NCBI RefSeq assembly: GCF_004803755.1
Contig: NZ_CP032311.1
Coordinates: 4,666,501-4,730,500, forward strand
Direction: 5' to 3'
DNA from: Pseudomonas sp. DG56-2
GTDB lineage: Bacteria; Pseudomonadota; Gammaproteobacteria; Pseudomonadales; Pseudomonadaceae
DNA: 64,000 bases
The position numbers were made by a program, and so were the translations under genes. Every line of letters starts with the position of its first letter. Position 1 is the first letter of the stretch. This document shows positions 30,229-39,903 of the stretch, in pieces. The notes beneath the pieces were generated by a model. The model saw nothing but the letters and a program-made list of their open reading frames with translations, had not been told where the DNA came from and made no database searches.

Positions 30229-32823
30229 ATGTCTACTGGTTTCACTCGTCGGTCCTCGGACACTTCACGTACACCCGGCCTGCAACGTTGCACCCTCTCC
30301 CTGTTGACCCTGGCCATGCTTGCCAGCGGCGCCTGCAGCTTGCCTGCATTGGCGGCCGAACCCGTTCAGGCCAGTGCCTCGCGCATGGGTGACTACCGTT
30401 TTGCAATCAACCAGCAGCCACTGGTTTCGGCGCTTAATGCCTTCACCGCGGTAACCGGTTGGCAGGTTGGGCTGTCGGCTGAACTGGCAGAAGGGGTGGC
30501 CTCGCCAGGGGTCCAAGGTTCGCTGAAGCCAGATGCAGCCCTGCAGCGCCTGCTCGTGGGCACGGGTCTGAAGTACCGCAAGCTTGGACCAGGCAACGTG
30601 GTACTGGAGCGCAGCAACTCCAGCGCTATCGCCCTGCAGCAGATCACTGTCACCGCTACTCGCAGCGCCCAGGACATCAGCCAAGTACCAAGCACGGTGT
30701 CGGTACAAACCCGCGAACAACTCGACCGCCAGAACGTCAACAGCATCAAGGATCTGGTGCGCTACGAGCCAGGTGTATCGGTAAGCGGAACAGGCCAGCG
30801 CAGCGGTCTGAACGGCTACAACATTCGCGGTATCGACGGTGAACGGGTACTGACTCAGATCGACGGTGTGTCGATCCCCGACAGTTTCTTCTTCGGTCCC
30901 TACGCACAAACCCAGCGCAACTATGTCGACCCGGAAATCGTCAAACGTGTGGAGATTCTTCGAGGCCCAGCTTCGGTGCTGTATGGCAGCAACGCCATTG
31001 GCGGCGCGGTCAGTTACTTCACCCTGGATGCCGACGACATCATCAAGCCTGGCCAGGATGTCGGTGCACGGTTGAAAACCGGCTACAGCTCAGCTGACGA
31101 AAGCTGGTTGAACGCCGCCACCGTCGCCGGGCGCCAAGGCGATTTCGACGGTCTGTTACACCTGAGCCAACGCAATGGCCATGAAACAGAGTCCTACGGC
31201 AATCACGGCGGAACCGGCCTTGAGCGGACCGAGGCCAACCCTGAAGACGTGCGCACCACCAACATTCTGGCCAAGGCCGGCTGGAACTATGCCGACGACT
31301 CGCGCCTGGCCCTGACCTATGAGCATTACAAGGACGATCGCGACCTTGATCAAAAGAGCGCCGTAGGTGGACCGTTCATTCCTGGTTTCGGCGCCATGAA
31401 CTCCTACCGCGACCGCACCGGCAACGATACCGTGACCCGCGAACGTTTCGGCATCAACCACGAATTCGCCTTGGGCAGTTCGTTGGCCGACAACATGAAG
31501 TGGAGCCTGAACTACCAGATCGGTAAAACCGACCAACGCACCGAAGAGTTATACTTTGCCCGGGGCCGTGAAGTTTTCCGTGACCGCAAGACCACCTACA
31601 AGGATCGCCAATGGGTCTTCGATGCTCAGTTGGACAAGGCGTTCAACATCGGTGAAACCGAACATCTGCTGACTTACGGCACCACGCTCAAGCATCAGAA
31701 AGTCACCGGTTCGCGCAGCGGCACCGGCACCTGTCTGAACGTCGGCGGCACCTGCGCCGCTATCGGCGCCGATAGCCCAGACGATGGCCAGGTGCGGGTG
31801 AGTGACTTCCCGGACCCGACCGTCAACACCTACAGTTTGTTTGCTCAGGATGAGATTCGCTGGAATCAGTGGACCTTCTTGCCTGGCGTGCGCTACGACT
31901 ACACCCAACTCAAACCCCACATGAGTGATGAGTACCTGCGCGGCGTTGAAGCTTCAAGTAACGATCCGGTCAACGATGACCAGAAGAAGTGGCACCGGGT
32001 ATCGCCCAAGTTCGGCGTAACGTACGCCTTCAACGATAACTACACCTGGTACGGTCAGTACGCCGAAGGCTTCCGTACACCAACGGCAAAAGCACTTTAT
32101 GGCCGTTTCGAAAATCCAGGGCTGGGCTACAGCGTACGGGGGAACTCCAATCTCGATCCGGAAACCAGCAAAAGTTATGAAACCGGCCTGCGTGGCAACT
32201 TTGATGCAGGCAACTTTGATGTCGCGGTGTTCTACAACAAGTACCGCGACTTCATCAACGAAGACGCCATCCAAGGCTCCAACATTGGCACCACGTTCGA
32301 AGCCAACAATATCAAGCACGCCACCATCAAGGGTGCCGAGTTCAAAGGTCGCTTGAACCTCGATCACTTCGGTGCGCCTCAAGGCGTCTACACCCAGGGT
32401 TCGCTGGCTTATGCATACGGTCGCAACGACGACACCGGGCAACCACTGAACAGCGTCAACCCGCTTACCGCGGTGATGGGCCTGGGTTACGAACAGGAGC
32501 AATACGGTGCGTTGCTGAGCTGGACCTTGGTCAAGCGCAAGGATCGCGTCGACGACACCACCTTCTTCGCCCCCGACGGTACCAGCAAGCAGTTCCGCAC
32601 GCCTGGCTACGGCGTACTCGACCTCGCCGGCTTCTACAAAGTTACCGAAGACATCACCGTCAACGCCGGTCTTTACAACCTGACTGACAAGAAATACTGG
32701 CAGTGGGATGACGTACGCGGCTATGACGGCCTCGGTGAAGCGGCGGTGACCTCGCCTGCCAACCTCGACCGGTTGACCATGCCTGGCCGTAACTTCGCCA
32801 TCAATCTGGTCTGGGACATCTGA
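30229..32823 (+). CDS. TonB-dependent heme/hemoglobin receptor with signalling domain
   Basis: Outer-membrane gated channel for heme or a heme carrier, powered by TonB. The ATG at 30229 (MSTGFTRRSSD) has AGGGAG about 10 nt upstream; the frame is open further back to a TTG. Order in 864 residues: signal peptide (about 1-43, ending ALAA), an STN signalling domain (about 58-125) that contacts the anti-sigma factor, a plug (about 140-250, IRGIDGERVLTQIDGVSIPD and VEILRGPASVLYGSNAIGG) and a 22-strand barrel ending in ...NLVWDI with terminal aromatic pattern. Similarity to the hemoglobin/transferrin receptor family plus the adjacent heme oxygenase support heme as cargo. Confidence 0.93.
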   Translation: MSTGFTRRSSDTSRTPGLQRCTLSLLTLAMLASGACSLPALAAEPVQASASRMGDYRFAINQQPLVSALNAFTAVTGWQVGLSAELAEGVASPGVQGSLKPDAALQRLLVGTGLKYRKLGPGNVVLERSNSSAIALQQITVTATRSAQDISQVPSTVSVQTREQLDRQNVNSIKDLVRYEPGVSVSGTGQRSGLNGYNIRGIDGERVLTQIDGVSIPDSFFFGPYAQTQRNYVDPEIVKRVEILRGPASVLYGSNAIGGAVSYFTLDADDIIKPGQDVGARLKTGYSSADESWLNAATVAGRQGDFDGLLHLSQRNGHETESYGNHGGTGLERTEANPEDVRTTNILAKAGWNYADDSRLALTYEHYKDDRDLDQKSAVGGPFIPGFGAMNSYRDRTGNDTVTRERFGINHEFALGSSLADNMKWSLNYQIGKTDQRTEELYFARGREVFRDRKTTYKDRQWVFDAQLDKAFNIGETEHLLTYGTTLKHQKVTGSRSGTGTCLNVGGTCAAIGADSPDDGQVRVSDFPDPTVNTYSLFAQDEIRWNQWTFLPGVRYDYTQLKPHMSDEYLRGVEASSNDPVNDDQKKWHRVSPKFGVTYAFNDNYTWYGQYAEGFRTPTAKALYGRFENPGLGYSVRGNSNLDPETSKSYETGLRGNFDAGNFDVAVFYNKYRDFINEDAIQGSNIGTTFEANNIKHATIKGAEFKGRLNLDHFGAPQGVYTQGSLAYAYGRNDDTGQPLNSVNPLTAVMGLGYEQEQYGALLSWTLVKRKDRVDDTTFFAPDGTSKQFRTPGYGVLDLAGFYKVTEDITVNAGLYNLTDKKYWQWDDVRGYDGLGEAAVTSPANLDRLTMPGRNFAINLVWDI

Positions 32824-32950
32824 GTGCTTCGCGGGGCGGGTCGATGACTCGACGTGCCCCGTGACATCCCACTCAGGTGAGGATTTTTTACTGTCGTACG
32901 TCCTCTTGTTCGTCTAGTAACAAGGCACGCCCAATTCGCAAGGAATCACC

Positions 32951-33565
32951 ATGACCGCCGCAACCACCACCGAACGCGCCAGCCTGCGTTCGCAGCGCCT
33001 GAACCAACTGACCCACGCTCCGCACACCGAGCTCGATGCGTTGGTCAAATCACATGCGCCTTTTGAAACTCGCGAAAGTTTCGCCCGTTTCGTTGTCGCT
33101 CAGTACCTGTTCCAGAATGAACTCAAAGCGCTGTACACCGACCCGGCACTGATCGCCATCGTCCCTGACCTGGCCGAACGCTGCCGCGCCGAACAGGCTG
33201 GTCTTGACTTGGCGGATCTGAACACCGAAATTCCCGCCGACTTCGCCGGTGCGGTCATTAACCCAAGTCTGGGTGAAGCCATGGGCTGGATCTTCGTTTC
33301 CGAAGGCTCCAAGCTCGGTGCTGCCTTCCTGATCAAGCGTGCGGTAGGCCTGGGCCTGTCCGACAGCTTCGGTGCTCGTCACCTGGGCGAACCAGCCGGC
33401 GGTCGCGCCGAAGGCTGGAAGCAGTTCACGCGCATTCTCGACGGCCTGGAACTGAGCGCCGAAGAAGAAGCCAAGGCCGAGCAAGGTGCAGTCGCTGCAT
33501 TCGAGCGATTCACCGAACTGCTCAAACACGCTTACGCGACTGCGCCTAAAGCCGAACTGGCCTGA
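32951..33565 (+). CDS. hemO: Biliverdin-producing heme oxygenase
   Basis: Opens imported heme to release iron, biliverdin and CO in the cytoplasm. The 204 residues align by eye with the P. aeruginosa PigA/HemO family: SQRLNQLTHAPHTELDALVK (proximal His region, about 15-35) and the distal helix MGWIFVSEGSKLGAAFLIKR (about 115-135), then ARHLGEPAGGRAEGWK. AAGGA precedes the ATG. It lies 127 bp after the receptor gene and completes the uptake-degradation unit. Confidence 0.93.
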   Translation: MTAATTTERASLRSQRLNQLTHAPHTELDALVKSHAPFETRESFARFVVAQYLFQNELKALYTDPALIAIVPDLAERCRAEQAGLDLADLNTEIPADFAGAVINPSLGEAMGWIFVSEGSKLGAAFLIKRAVGLGLSDSFGARHLGEPAGGRAEGWKQFTRILDGLELSAEEEAKAEQGAVAAFERFTELLKHAYATAPKAELA

Positions 33566-33574
33566 TGCGCCGTA

Positions 33575-33599
33575 CCCGGTTACCCTTTTGGTAACCGGG
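33575..33599 (+). terminator. Hairpin after hemO
   Basis: CCCGGTTACC and GGTAACCGGG form a perfect 10-bp stem with a CTTTT loop, but no T-run follows. It may dampen read-through into the YbaN-like gene. Confidence 0.5.
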
Positions 33600-33624
33600 C
33601 CCTACCCGTGCTACCGACGATGCC

Positions 33625-34050
33625 ATGACACGCCCCTCCAGCTCGAAACTCGCTCGCCTGCTGTTCGGCCTTCTGGCCTATGTAAGCCTGGCCATTGGCC
33701 TGGTCGCAATCGTCGTGCCTGGCTTACCCACCACCGAGTTCATTCTTCTCGCTGCCTGGGCGGCCACCCGCAGTTCGCCGCGCCTGAGCGCCTGGCTGGA
33801 AAATCATCGACTGTTCGGACCGATCCTGCACAACTGGCGTAACGGCAAAGTAATCCAGCGCCGCGCCAAACTCAGCGCCACCGTAAGCATGGTCGTGTGC
33901 GCGAGCGTGATGCTGGTGTTTCTCGACCACCGTTGGCCGGTTTTTCTTGCGATTGGCGGCATGGCCCTGGGCAACCTGTGGATCTGGTCACGCCCGGAAT
34001 CCGCGCCGTTGAGCCACGCCGACCGCTCATCGGCGCCCACTCAAGGCTAA
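33625..34050 (+). CDS. YbaN-like DUF454 inner-membrane protein
   Basis: Small membrane protein of unknown biochemical role. In 141 residues there are about four hydrophobic segments (about 10-32, 38-50, 75-95, 97-112) and the DUF454 signature GLPTTEFILLAAWAATRSSP. Proteins of this family often sit beside heme-uptake genes, as here after hemO, but the sequence does not show what it does. Confidence 0.88.
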   Translation: MTRPSSSKLARLLFGLLAYVSLAIGLVAIVVPGLPTTEFILLAAWAATRSSPRLSAWLENHRLFGPILHNWRNGKVIQRRAKLSATVSMVVCASVMLVFLDHRWPVFLAIGGMALGNLWIWSRPESAPLSHADRSSAPTQG

Positions 34051-34072
34051 CGCGGAAACGCCGATGCAGTGA

Positions 34073-34273
34073 CTGGCCCAGCGCCGAGACCGGAGTGCCG
34101 GCGACTTACGCGAAGCGATTAACCAGAGCTTGGCCACCAGCTTCGAGCGCAACCCCAAGGTACTGGGTATCTGGCTGGCGTTCGAGCCACACGCCATGGG
34201 TGACAAGGTGAGCAGCCAGCTCAACACCCTTTCGTCCCAGCAAATGGCGCTGATGGACCCGTTCAGCGTGTGA
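34073..34273 (+). pseudogene. Remnant of a methyl-accepting chemotaxis protein
   Basis: An open frame without a usable start reads ...DLREAINQSLATSFERNPKV and on through a GIWLAFEP segment, like the ligand-binding domain of Pseudomonas chemoreceptors. It then runs straight into SSQLNTLSSQQMALMDPFSV and a stop, which looks like a chemoreceptor C-terminal tail. The membrane, HAMP and signalling parts are missing, so it appears to be a decayed gene with a large internal deletion. A stop codon at 34070 closes the frame upstream. Confidence 0.55.
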
Positions 34274-34313
34274 ACTGGCGTCGGTCCAAGGCCTGAAAAA
34301 TGAACAAGATCGA

Positions 34314-35114
34314 TCAATATTTCAGGTCGATCTTACCGTCCTGTACCTTATGGGTTTTGCCGCCGGCGTTGAACTCGAATGAGAAACCTGCGGTGAAGGT
34401 TTGCTTGACTTTGTCCCATTCGGTTCCGTTCAGGGTGCTGTTCTTGGTCAGATAAACCCCGGAGTTCTTGGCGAACAATGTGAGAGCAGGCGCTTTAAGG
34501 TTGTCGAAGGATACGAGCATAATGATTGCCTGCTCATCCCCGGAGCGAAGTGTTTGCCAGGCATGAAGCTCGTAGAGCATTTCGCTCTTTTTATGAAATT
34601 CGAACCCTGAGGCCTCGAACGATTCCACCTTCGGGATCAGCCCTGGGGACAGTTTGGCGGTCACAGATGAAACAACCGAGTCCGCTCGTTCACTCATGCC
34701 GATGTTCTCGAACGTTACGTTGCCTTGAACGATGTGTTCCCTATCGTCAATCGAGGCCACAAAAAAGAACCCGGCACGGAGGACTTTTTCTCCCTTTTCC
34801 AAACGCTTGACCACGCCTGATGACGCAAAACTCGCCCCCCGGGAAGTCACGAAAACGGCGCGTATGCCATCTGCGCCTTCAGGTACGATCGGATGGTCAC
34901 CATTTGCTATGTTTTCCGGGATCATGAACAGAATCAGGCTGTAGTTTTCGTCGACATCACCCTGCAGCCCCCAGACGTGAATGTCATTCCCTAGACGATA
35001 AATATCCAGTAAATCGGCCTTGAAGGGATTACCGGTGTCGGTAGGTGGCGCTATGTCCGCCAGCATCAATCCCTCGAATGATAATGTGCGTTCCCATCGA
35101 TCAATTGTACTCAT
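34314..35114 (-). CDS. Unrecognised protein with two similar halves
   Basis: I do not recognise a family. The start at 35114 (MSTIDRWERTLSFEG) has a purine-rich GGTGGGAA upstream; the frame also allows an ATG 36 bases earlier. In the 266 residues there is no signal peptide or TM segment. Two halves look related: AGFFFVASIDDREHIVQGNV (about 130-150) and AGFSFEFNAGGKTHKVQDGK (near the end) align, and each follows a strand-rich stretch (YSLILFMIPENI, QAIIMLVSFDNL). Base composition is visibly lower in GC than the neighbours. It sits alone beside the chemoreceptor remnant, so recent acquisition is possible. Confidence 0.75.
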   Translation of the reverse strand: MSTIDRWERTLSFEGLMLADIAPPTDTGNPFKADLLDIYRLGNDIHVWGLQGDVDENYSLILFMIPENIANGDHPIVPEGADGIRAVFVTSRGASFASSGVVKRLEKGEKVLRAGFFFVASIDDREHIVQGNVTFENIGMSERADSVVSSVTAKLSPGLIPKVESFEASGFEFHKKSEMLYELHAWQTLRSGDEQAIIMLVSFDNLKAPALTLFAKNSGVYLTKNSTLNGTEWDKVKQTFTAGFSFEFNAGGKTHKVQDGKIDLKY

Positions 35115-35248
35115 GTCAATTCCCACCCTGTCGTCGCTCATCATTGGCACCAGTCGCTGGTGACCATCTCAGACACGACGTTAGGCGTTCCGTTTGTCCC
35201 TCCACAACTGACAAAAATACTAGGCAATAGCTGACCGGTAGCGCACCT

Positions 35249-36676
35249 CTATAGGCTCAACAACCCGCTGTAAAGCGAATAAGCCGCCACCCCCGCCCCC
35301 ACCAGTACCATCAGAAAAATCAACTTCTCCCAATGGGTAAAAAGCGCCTGGCCCTGCTCATGCTTGGCCCGAGCAAAAAGGATTACGCCTGGTGCGTACA
35401 GCAACGCCGAGAGAAGCAAGTACTTCAAGCCACCGGCATACAGCAGCCAAACTGCATAGACCAGCGCGATCCCCGCAATCAGGAAATCCTTGCGTCGCGC
35501 CCTTGCGTGCTCCTGATAACTTTCCCCGCGTATCGTCAATAACAAGGCATAGGCTGCCGACCACAGGTAAGGCACCAGGATCATCGACGAAGCCAGGTAA
35601 ATCAGGCTGGTATAGGTACCTGCCGAGAACAACGTAATCAGCAGGAATAGCTGAATCATCACGTTGGTCAACCACAAGGCATTAGCAGGCACATGATTGG
35701 CGTTTTCCTTGGCTAGGAAGCGCGGCATGGTCTGGTCCCGCGCAGTGGCGAAGAGAATTTCGGCACACAACAGTGCCCACGACAACAATGCCCCCAACAA
35801 CGAAATAGCCAGGCCAATACTGATCAGCAATGCGCCCCACGGCCCGACGATATGCTCCAGCACCGACGCCAGCGACGGGTTCTGCAACGCTGCCAGTTCG
35901 GGCTGGGTCATGACACCCAACGACAGCACGTTGACCAGCACCAGCAAAGCCAGCACACCGACGAAGCCAATCACCGTGGCCTTACCTACGTCCGAGCGTT
36001 TCTGAGCTCTGCCTGAGTAAACGCTGGCGCCCTCGATGCCGATGAACACGAACACGGTCACCAGCATCATGTTGCGCACCTGGTCGAGCACGCTGCCGAA
36101 CTTCGGGTTGCTCAGGCCCCAGATGTCGCGCGTAAAGATATCCGCCCGAAAGGCCACCGCCGCGATGACGACAAACATCAGCAGCGGCACGATCTTGGCC
36201 ACCGTGGTCACCTGGTTGATGAAAGCGGCTTCCTTGATGCCGCGCAGCACCAGAAAGTGAACGGCCCACAGCAGCAGAGAGGCACAGGCAATGGCGGTGG
36301 GCGTGTTGCCCTCACCAAAAACCGGGAAGTAAAACCCCAGGGTGCTGAACAGCAGCACGAAATAGCCGACGTTGCCCAGCCAGGCGCTGATCCAGTATCC
36401 CCAGGCGGACGAAAAGCCCATGTAATCGCCAAACCCGGCCTTGGCATAGGCGTAAACCCCCGAATCCAGGTCCGGCTTGCGGTTGGCCAGGGTCTGGAAC
36501 ACAAAAGCCAGGGCCAACATGCCCACCGCTGTGATGCCCCAACCGATCAGCACGGCGCCGACGTCAGCGCGCGCGGCCATGTTCTGTGGCAAGGAAAAAA
36601 TTCCGCCACCGATCATCGAGCCGACCACCAGCGCGATCAACGCACCCAAGCGCAGTTTTTGTCCCGGTTCGGACAT
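35249..36676 (-). CDS. arcD: Arginine/ornithine antiporter, second paralogue
   Basis: APC-family exchanger predicted to swap external arginine for ornithine. The 475 residues form about 12 TM helices and start with the conserved [20 protein letters not shown]. It is the same length as, and very similar to, ArcD at 37118-38545, and is transcribed away from it across a 441-bp gap. No Anr-like site faces this copy, so it may be expressed under different conditions. No other arc gene follows it. Confidence 0.93.
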   Translation of the reverse strand: MSEPGQKLRLGALIALVVGSMIGGGIFSLPQNMAARADVGAVLIGWGITAVGMLALAFVFQTLANRKPDLDSGVYAYAKAGFGDYMGFSSAWGYWISAWLGNVGYFVLLFSTLGFYFPVFGEGNTPTAIACASLLLWAVHFLVLRGIKEAAFINQVTTVAKIVPLLMFVVIAAVAFRADIFTRDIWGLSNPKFGSVLDQVRNMMLVTVFVFIGIEGASVYSGRAQKRSDVGKATVIGFVGVLALLVLVNVLSLGVMTQPELAALQNPSLASVLEHIVGPWGALLISIGLAISLLGALLSWALLCAEILFATARDQTMPRFLAKENANHVPANALWLTNVMIQLFLLITLFSAGTYTSLIYLASSMILVPYLWSAAYALLLTIRGESYQEHARARRKDFLIAGIALVYAVWLLYAGGLKYLLLSALLYAPGVILFARAKHEQGQALFTHWEKLIFLMVLVGAGVAAYSLYSGLLSL

Positions 36677-37117
36677 GCAGATCCCCTTTTGTCTCGTCTT
36701 TGTAACCTCAGCGAGGCACCCTGAAGTTAAATATATGTGCAGTTTAGGCGTTTATAAATATTACGTCTTTAAAACTATCCTCATCATAACTATGACGCCT
36801 ATGCCGGACGAACTAGATGGTGAGTTTTGTGCACTAGATCGGGCCTTTCAAGTAAACAAGAGAAAATCTCGTTAAAAATTTGCTAAAGCTGTGAAACGGG
36901 CTAGCTTCAATTCTCGCAGGCTGTCAGAGCGAATGCTCTAAAACACCATGGAGGTGCCTGTGTACGAGGCTTTCAGCAAGGCCATCGGCATACTCCGGGG
37001 GGAGCTCTTTCTGTCAACGATGCAACGGACCGCACCATAAACTGACTTGAATCAGCTTACGAATACGTCGCTGGATTTACTCTAGCTTCATCTTTTCAAC
37101 TGATATGGAGTTATTCG
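36677..37117. other. Divergent promoter region between the two arcD genes
   Basis: 441 bp without a supported gene. The half near the minus-strand arcD is AT-rich and shows no clear regulator site. A small hairpin (AGAGC-GAAT-GCTCT) lies at 36926-36939. The half near the plus-strand arcD holds the Anr-type promoter. Confidence 0.7.
37042..37083 (+). promoter_or_regulatory. Anr-type anaerobic promoter of arcDABC
   Basis: CTGACTTGAATCAG (37042-37055) fits the arc-type Anr box TTGAC-N4-ATCAG except for its first base. A -10-like TACTCT lies at 37078-37083. With a start point near 37090 the Anr box would be centred near -41.5, the class II position for FNR/Anr activators. Anr control of arcDABC is established in P. 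aeruginosa. Confidence 0.65.
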
Positions 37118-38545
37118 ATGTCAGACACTCCCGGGAAACTACGACTTGGTGCACTTGTTGCACTAGTAGTCGGTTCAATGATTGGCGGCGGGATCTTTTC
37201 GCTGCCGCAAAACATGGCTGCAAGTGCTGACGTAGGCGCAGTGCTGATCGGTTGGGGCATCACCGCCATCGGCATGCTGACCCTGGCCTTCGTGTTCCAG
37301 ACCCTGGCCAACCGAAAGCCGGATCTTGACGGTGGGGTATACGCCTACGCCAAGGCTGGGTTTGGCGATTACATGGGCTTTTCGTCCGCCTGGGGGTACT
37401 GGATCAGTGCCTGGCTGGGCAACGTCGGCTACTTCGTGCTGCTGTTCAGTACCCTGGGCTACTTCTTCCCGATCTTTGGCGAGGGTAACACCCCGGCAGC
37501 CATCATTGGCGCTTCGGTGCTGCTGTGGGCCGTACACTTCCTGGTGCTGCGTGGCATCAAGGAAGCTGCCTTCATCAACCTCGTCACTACCGTAGCCAAG
37601 GTAGTGCCACTGGCGCTGTTCATCCTCATCGCGCTGTTCGCGTTCAAGCTGGACATCTTCACCGCTGACATCTGGGGCACCATGAACCCGGACCTCGGTA
37701 GCGTGATGAACCAGGTGCGCAACATGATGCTGGTCACCGTCTGGGTGTTCATCGGTATTGAGGGTGCGAGCATCTTCTCCGCCCGAGCAGAAAAGCGCTC
37801 GGATGTAGGCAAGGCGACCGTCATTGGCTTCATCACCGTGCTGCTGTTCCTGGTTCTGGTCAACGTCCTGTCACTGGGCATCATGACTCAGCCTGAGCTG
37901 GCCAAACTGCAGAATCCGTCGATGGCAGCGGTGCTTGAGCACGTGGTTGGCCACTGGGGTGCAGTGCTGATCAGCGTAGGCCTGATCATCTCGCTGCTCG
38001 GTGCCCTGCTGTCCTGGGTACTGCTGTGCGCCGAGATCATGTTCGCCGCCGCCAAAGACCACACCATGCCGGAGTTCCTGCGCCGCGAGAACGCTAACCA
38101 TGTACCTGCCAATGCGCTGTGGCTGACCAACGCCATGGTGCAGATCTTCCTGGTCATCACCCTGTTCTCGGCCAGTACCTACCTGTCGCTGATCTACCTC
38201 GCCACCTCGATGATCCTGGTGCCTTACCTGTGGTCTGCGGCCTACGCCTTCCTGCTGGCATGGCGCAGCGAGACTTACGAGCAAGCGCTGGCTGAACGCA
38301 AGAAAGACCTGATCATCGGCGGTATCGCCCTGGTCTATGCCATCTGGCTGCTGTACGCCGGTGGCGTCAAATACCTGCTGCTCTCGGCTCTGCTCTATGC
38401 CCCTGGCGTGATCCTGTTCGCCAAGGCCAAGCGCGAGGTCGGCCAACCGATTTTTACCAATGTGGAGAAGCTGCTTTTCGCCGCCGTGGTTATTGGCGCC
38501 CTGGTGGCTGCCTATGGCCTGTACGACGGTTTCCTGACTCTGTAA
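37118..38545 (+). CDS. arcD: Arginine/ornithine antiporter
   Basis: Imports arginine and exports ornithine for the arginine deiminase pathway without net energy cost. The 475 residues have about 12 TM helices; [20 protein letters not shown] near the N-terminus is the APC substrate-binding unwound helix. It is first in arcD-arcA-arcB-arcC behind a candidate Anr promoter, which fits ATP supply from arginine when oxygen is low. arcA starts 31 bp after its stop. Confidence 0.96.
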   Translation: MSDTPGKLRLGALVALVVGSMIGGGIFSLPQNMAASADVGAVLIGWGITAIGMLTLAFVFQTLANRKPDLDGGVYAYAKAGFGDYMGFSSAWGYWISAWLGNVGYFVLLFSTLGYFFPIFGEGNTPAAIIGASVLLWAVHFLVLRGIKEAAFINLVTTVAKVVPLALFILIALFAFKLDIFTADIWGTMNPDLGSVMNQVRNMMLVTVWVFIGIEGASIFSARAEKRSDVGKATVIGFITVLLFLVLVNVLSLGIMTQPELAKLQNPSMAAVLEHVVGHWGAVLISVGLIISLLGALLSWVLLCAEIMFAAAKDHTMPEFLRRENANHVPANALWLTNAMVQIFLVITLFSASTYLSLIYLATSMILVPYLWSAAYAFLLAWRSETYEQALAERKKDLIIGGIALVYAIWLLYAGGVKYLLLSALLYAPGVILFAKAKREVGQPIFTNVEKLLFAAVVIGALVAAYGLYDGFLTL

Positions 38546-38576
38546 CCCCCGTATTCGCAACTTGGAGGAAATAACC

Positions 38577-39833
38577 ATGTCCACGGAAAAAGTTAAGTAC
38601 GGCGTACATTCTGAAGCCGGCAAACTACGTAAAGTGATGGTCTGCTCCCCAGGCCTGGCGCACCAGCGCCTGACGCCGAGTAACTGCGACGAGCTGTTGT
38701 TCGACGACGTCATCTGGGTCAACCAGGCCAAGCGTGACCACTTCGATTTCGTCACCAAGATGCGTGAGCGCGGTATCGAAGTGCTGGAAATGCACAATCT
38801 GCTGACCGAAACCGTTCAGAACCCAGAAGCGTTGAAATGGATCCTCGATCGCAAGCTCACCCCTGATACCGTGGGTATCGGCCTGACCAACGAAGTACGC
38901 AGCTGGATCGAAGGCCTGGAACCACGCAAGATTGCCGAATTCCTGATTGGCGGCGTGGCCGGTGAAGACCTGCCAGAAAGTGAAGGTTCCGGCGTCATCA
39001 AGATGTACCGCGACTACCTGGGCCACTCCAGCTTCCTGCTGGACCCACTACCCAACACCCAGTTCACTCGCGACACCACTTGCTGGATCTATGGCGGCGT
39101 CACCCTGAACCCGATGTACTGGCCAGCGCGACGCCAAGAAACCCTGCTGACCACTGCCATCTACAAGTTCCACCCAGAGTTCACTGAAGCTGACTTCGAA
39201 ATCTGGTATGGCGATCCTGATCAGGATCATGGCAAAGCCACGCTTGAAGGCGGCGATGTAATGCCAATTGGCAACGGCGTGGTTCTGATCGGCATGGGCG
39301 AGCGCACCTCGCGTCAGGCCATCGGCCAACTGGCTCAATCGTTGTTCGCCAAGGGCGCGGTCGAGAAAGTCGTTGTCGCCGGCCTGCCAAAGTCCCGTGC
39401 AGCGATGCACCTGGACACCGTGTTCAGCTTCTGCGACCGCGACCTGGTCACGGTCTTCCCTGAAGTGGTCAAGGAAATCGTACCGTTCGTCATCCGTCCG
39501 GACAGCAGCAAGCCTTACGGTATGGATGTACGCCGCGAGAACAAGACCTTCATCGAGGTGGTTGCCGAATCCCTCAACCTGAAAAAACTGCGTGTCGTCG
39601 AAACCGGCGGCAACAGCTTTGCCGCTGAACGCGAGCAGTGGGATGACGGTAACAACGTGGTGGCTGTAGAGCCTGGCGTAGTCATCGGTTATGACCGCAA
39701 TACGTATACCAACACCTTGCTGCGCAAGGCTGGTATCGAAGTCATCACCATCAGCGCTGGCGAACTCGGCCGCGGCCGTGGCGGCGGTCACTGCATGACC
39801 TGCCCAATTGTCCGCGACCCTATCGACTACTAA
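38577..39833 (+). CDS. arcA: Arginine deiminase
   Basis: Hydrolyses arginine to citrulline and ammonia. The ATG at 38577 ([15 protein letters not shown]) has GGAGG 8 nt upstream; the upstream in-frame TTG covers that ribosome site. The 418 residues are typical. Active-site parts visible: FTRDT (substrate binding), EGGDVMPIG, the catalytic His/Glu region, and the nucleophile Cys in [13 protein letters not shown] at the C-terminus. Confidence 0.98.
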   Translation: MSTEKVKYGVHSEAGKLRKVMVCSPGLAHQRLTPSNCDELLFDDVIWVNQAKRDHFDFVTKMRERGIEVLEMHNLLTETVQNPEALKWILDRKLTPDTVGIGLTNEVRSWIEGLEPRKIAEFLIGGVAGEDLPESEGSGVIKMYRDYLGHSSFLLDPLPNTQFTRDTTCWIYGGVTLNPMYWPARRQETLLTTAIYKFHPEFTEADFEIWYGDPDQDHGKATLEGGDVMPIGNGVVLIGMGERTSRQAIGQLAQSLFAKGAVEKVVVAGLPKSRAAMHLDTVFSFCDRDLVTVFPEVVKEIVPFVIRPDSSKPYGMDVRRENKTFIEVVAESLNLKKLRVVETGGNSFAAEREQWDDGNNVVAVEPGVVIGYDRNTYTNTLLRKAGIEVITISAGELGRGRGGGHCMTCPIVRDPIDY

Positions 39834-39903
39834 AACGACCATCAACCCAGCCGCGCCTACCCGGCGCCGGCTGGACCGATTACCGAATTCAAGGAATATC
39901 ATC

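Noticed and set aside
36948..37040. A 30-codon ORF in the arcD divergent region following a small hairpin
   Set aside because: No ribosome site precedes the ATG and the composition has no regulatory codon run. The Anr-driven transcript would start after it.
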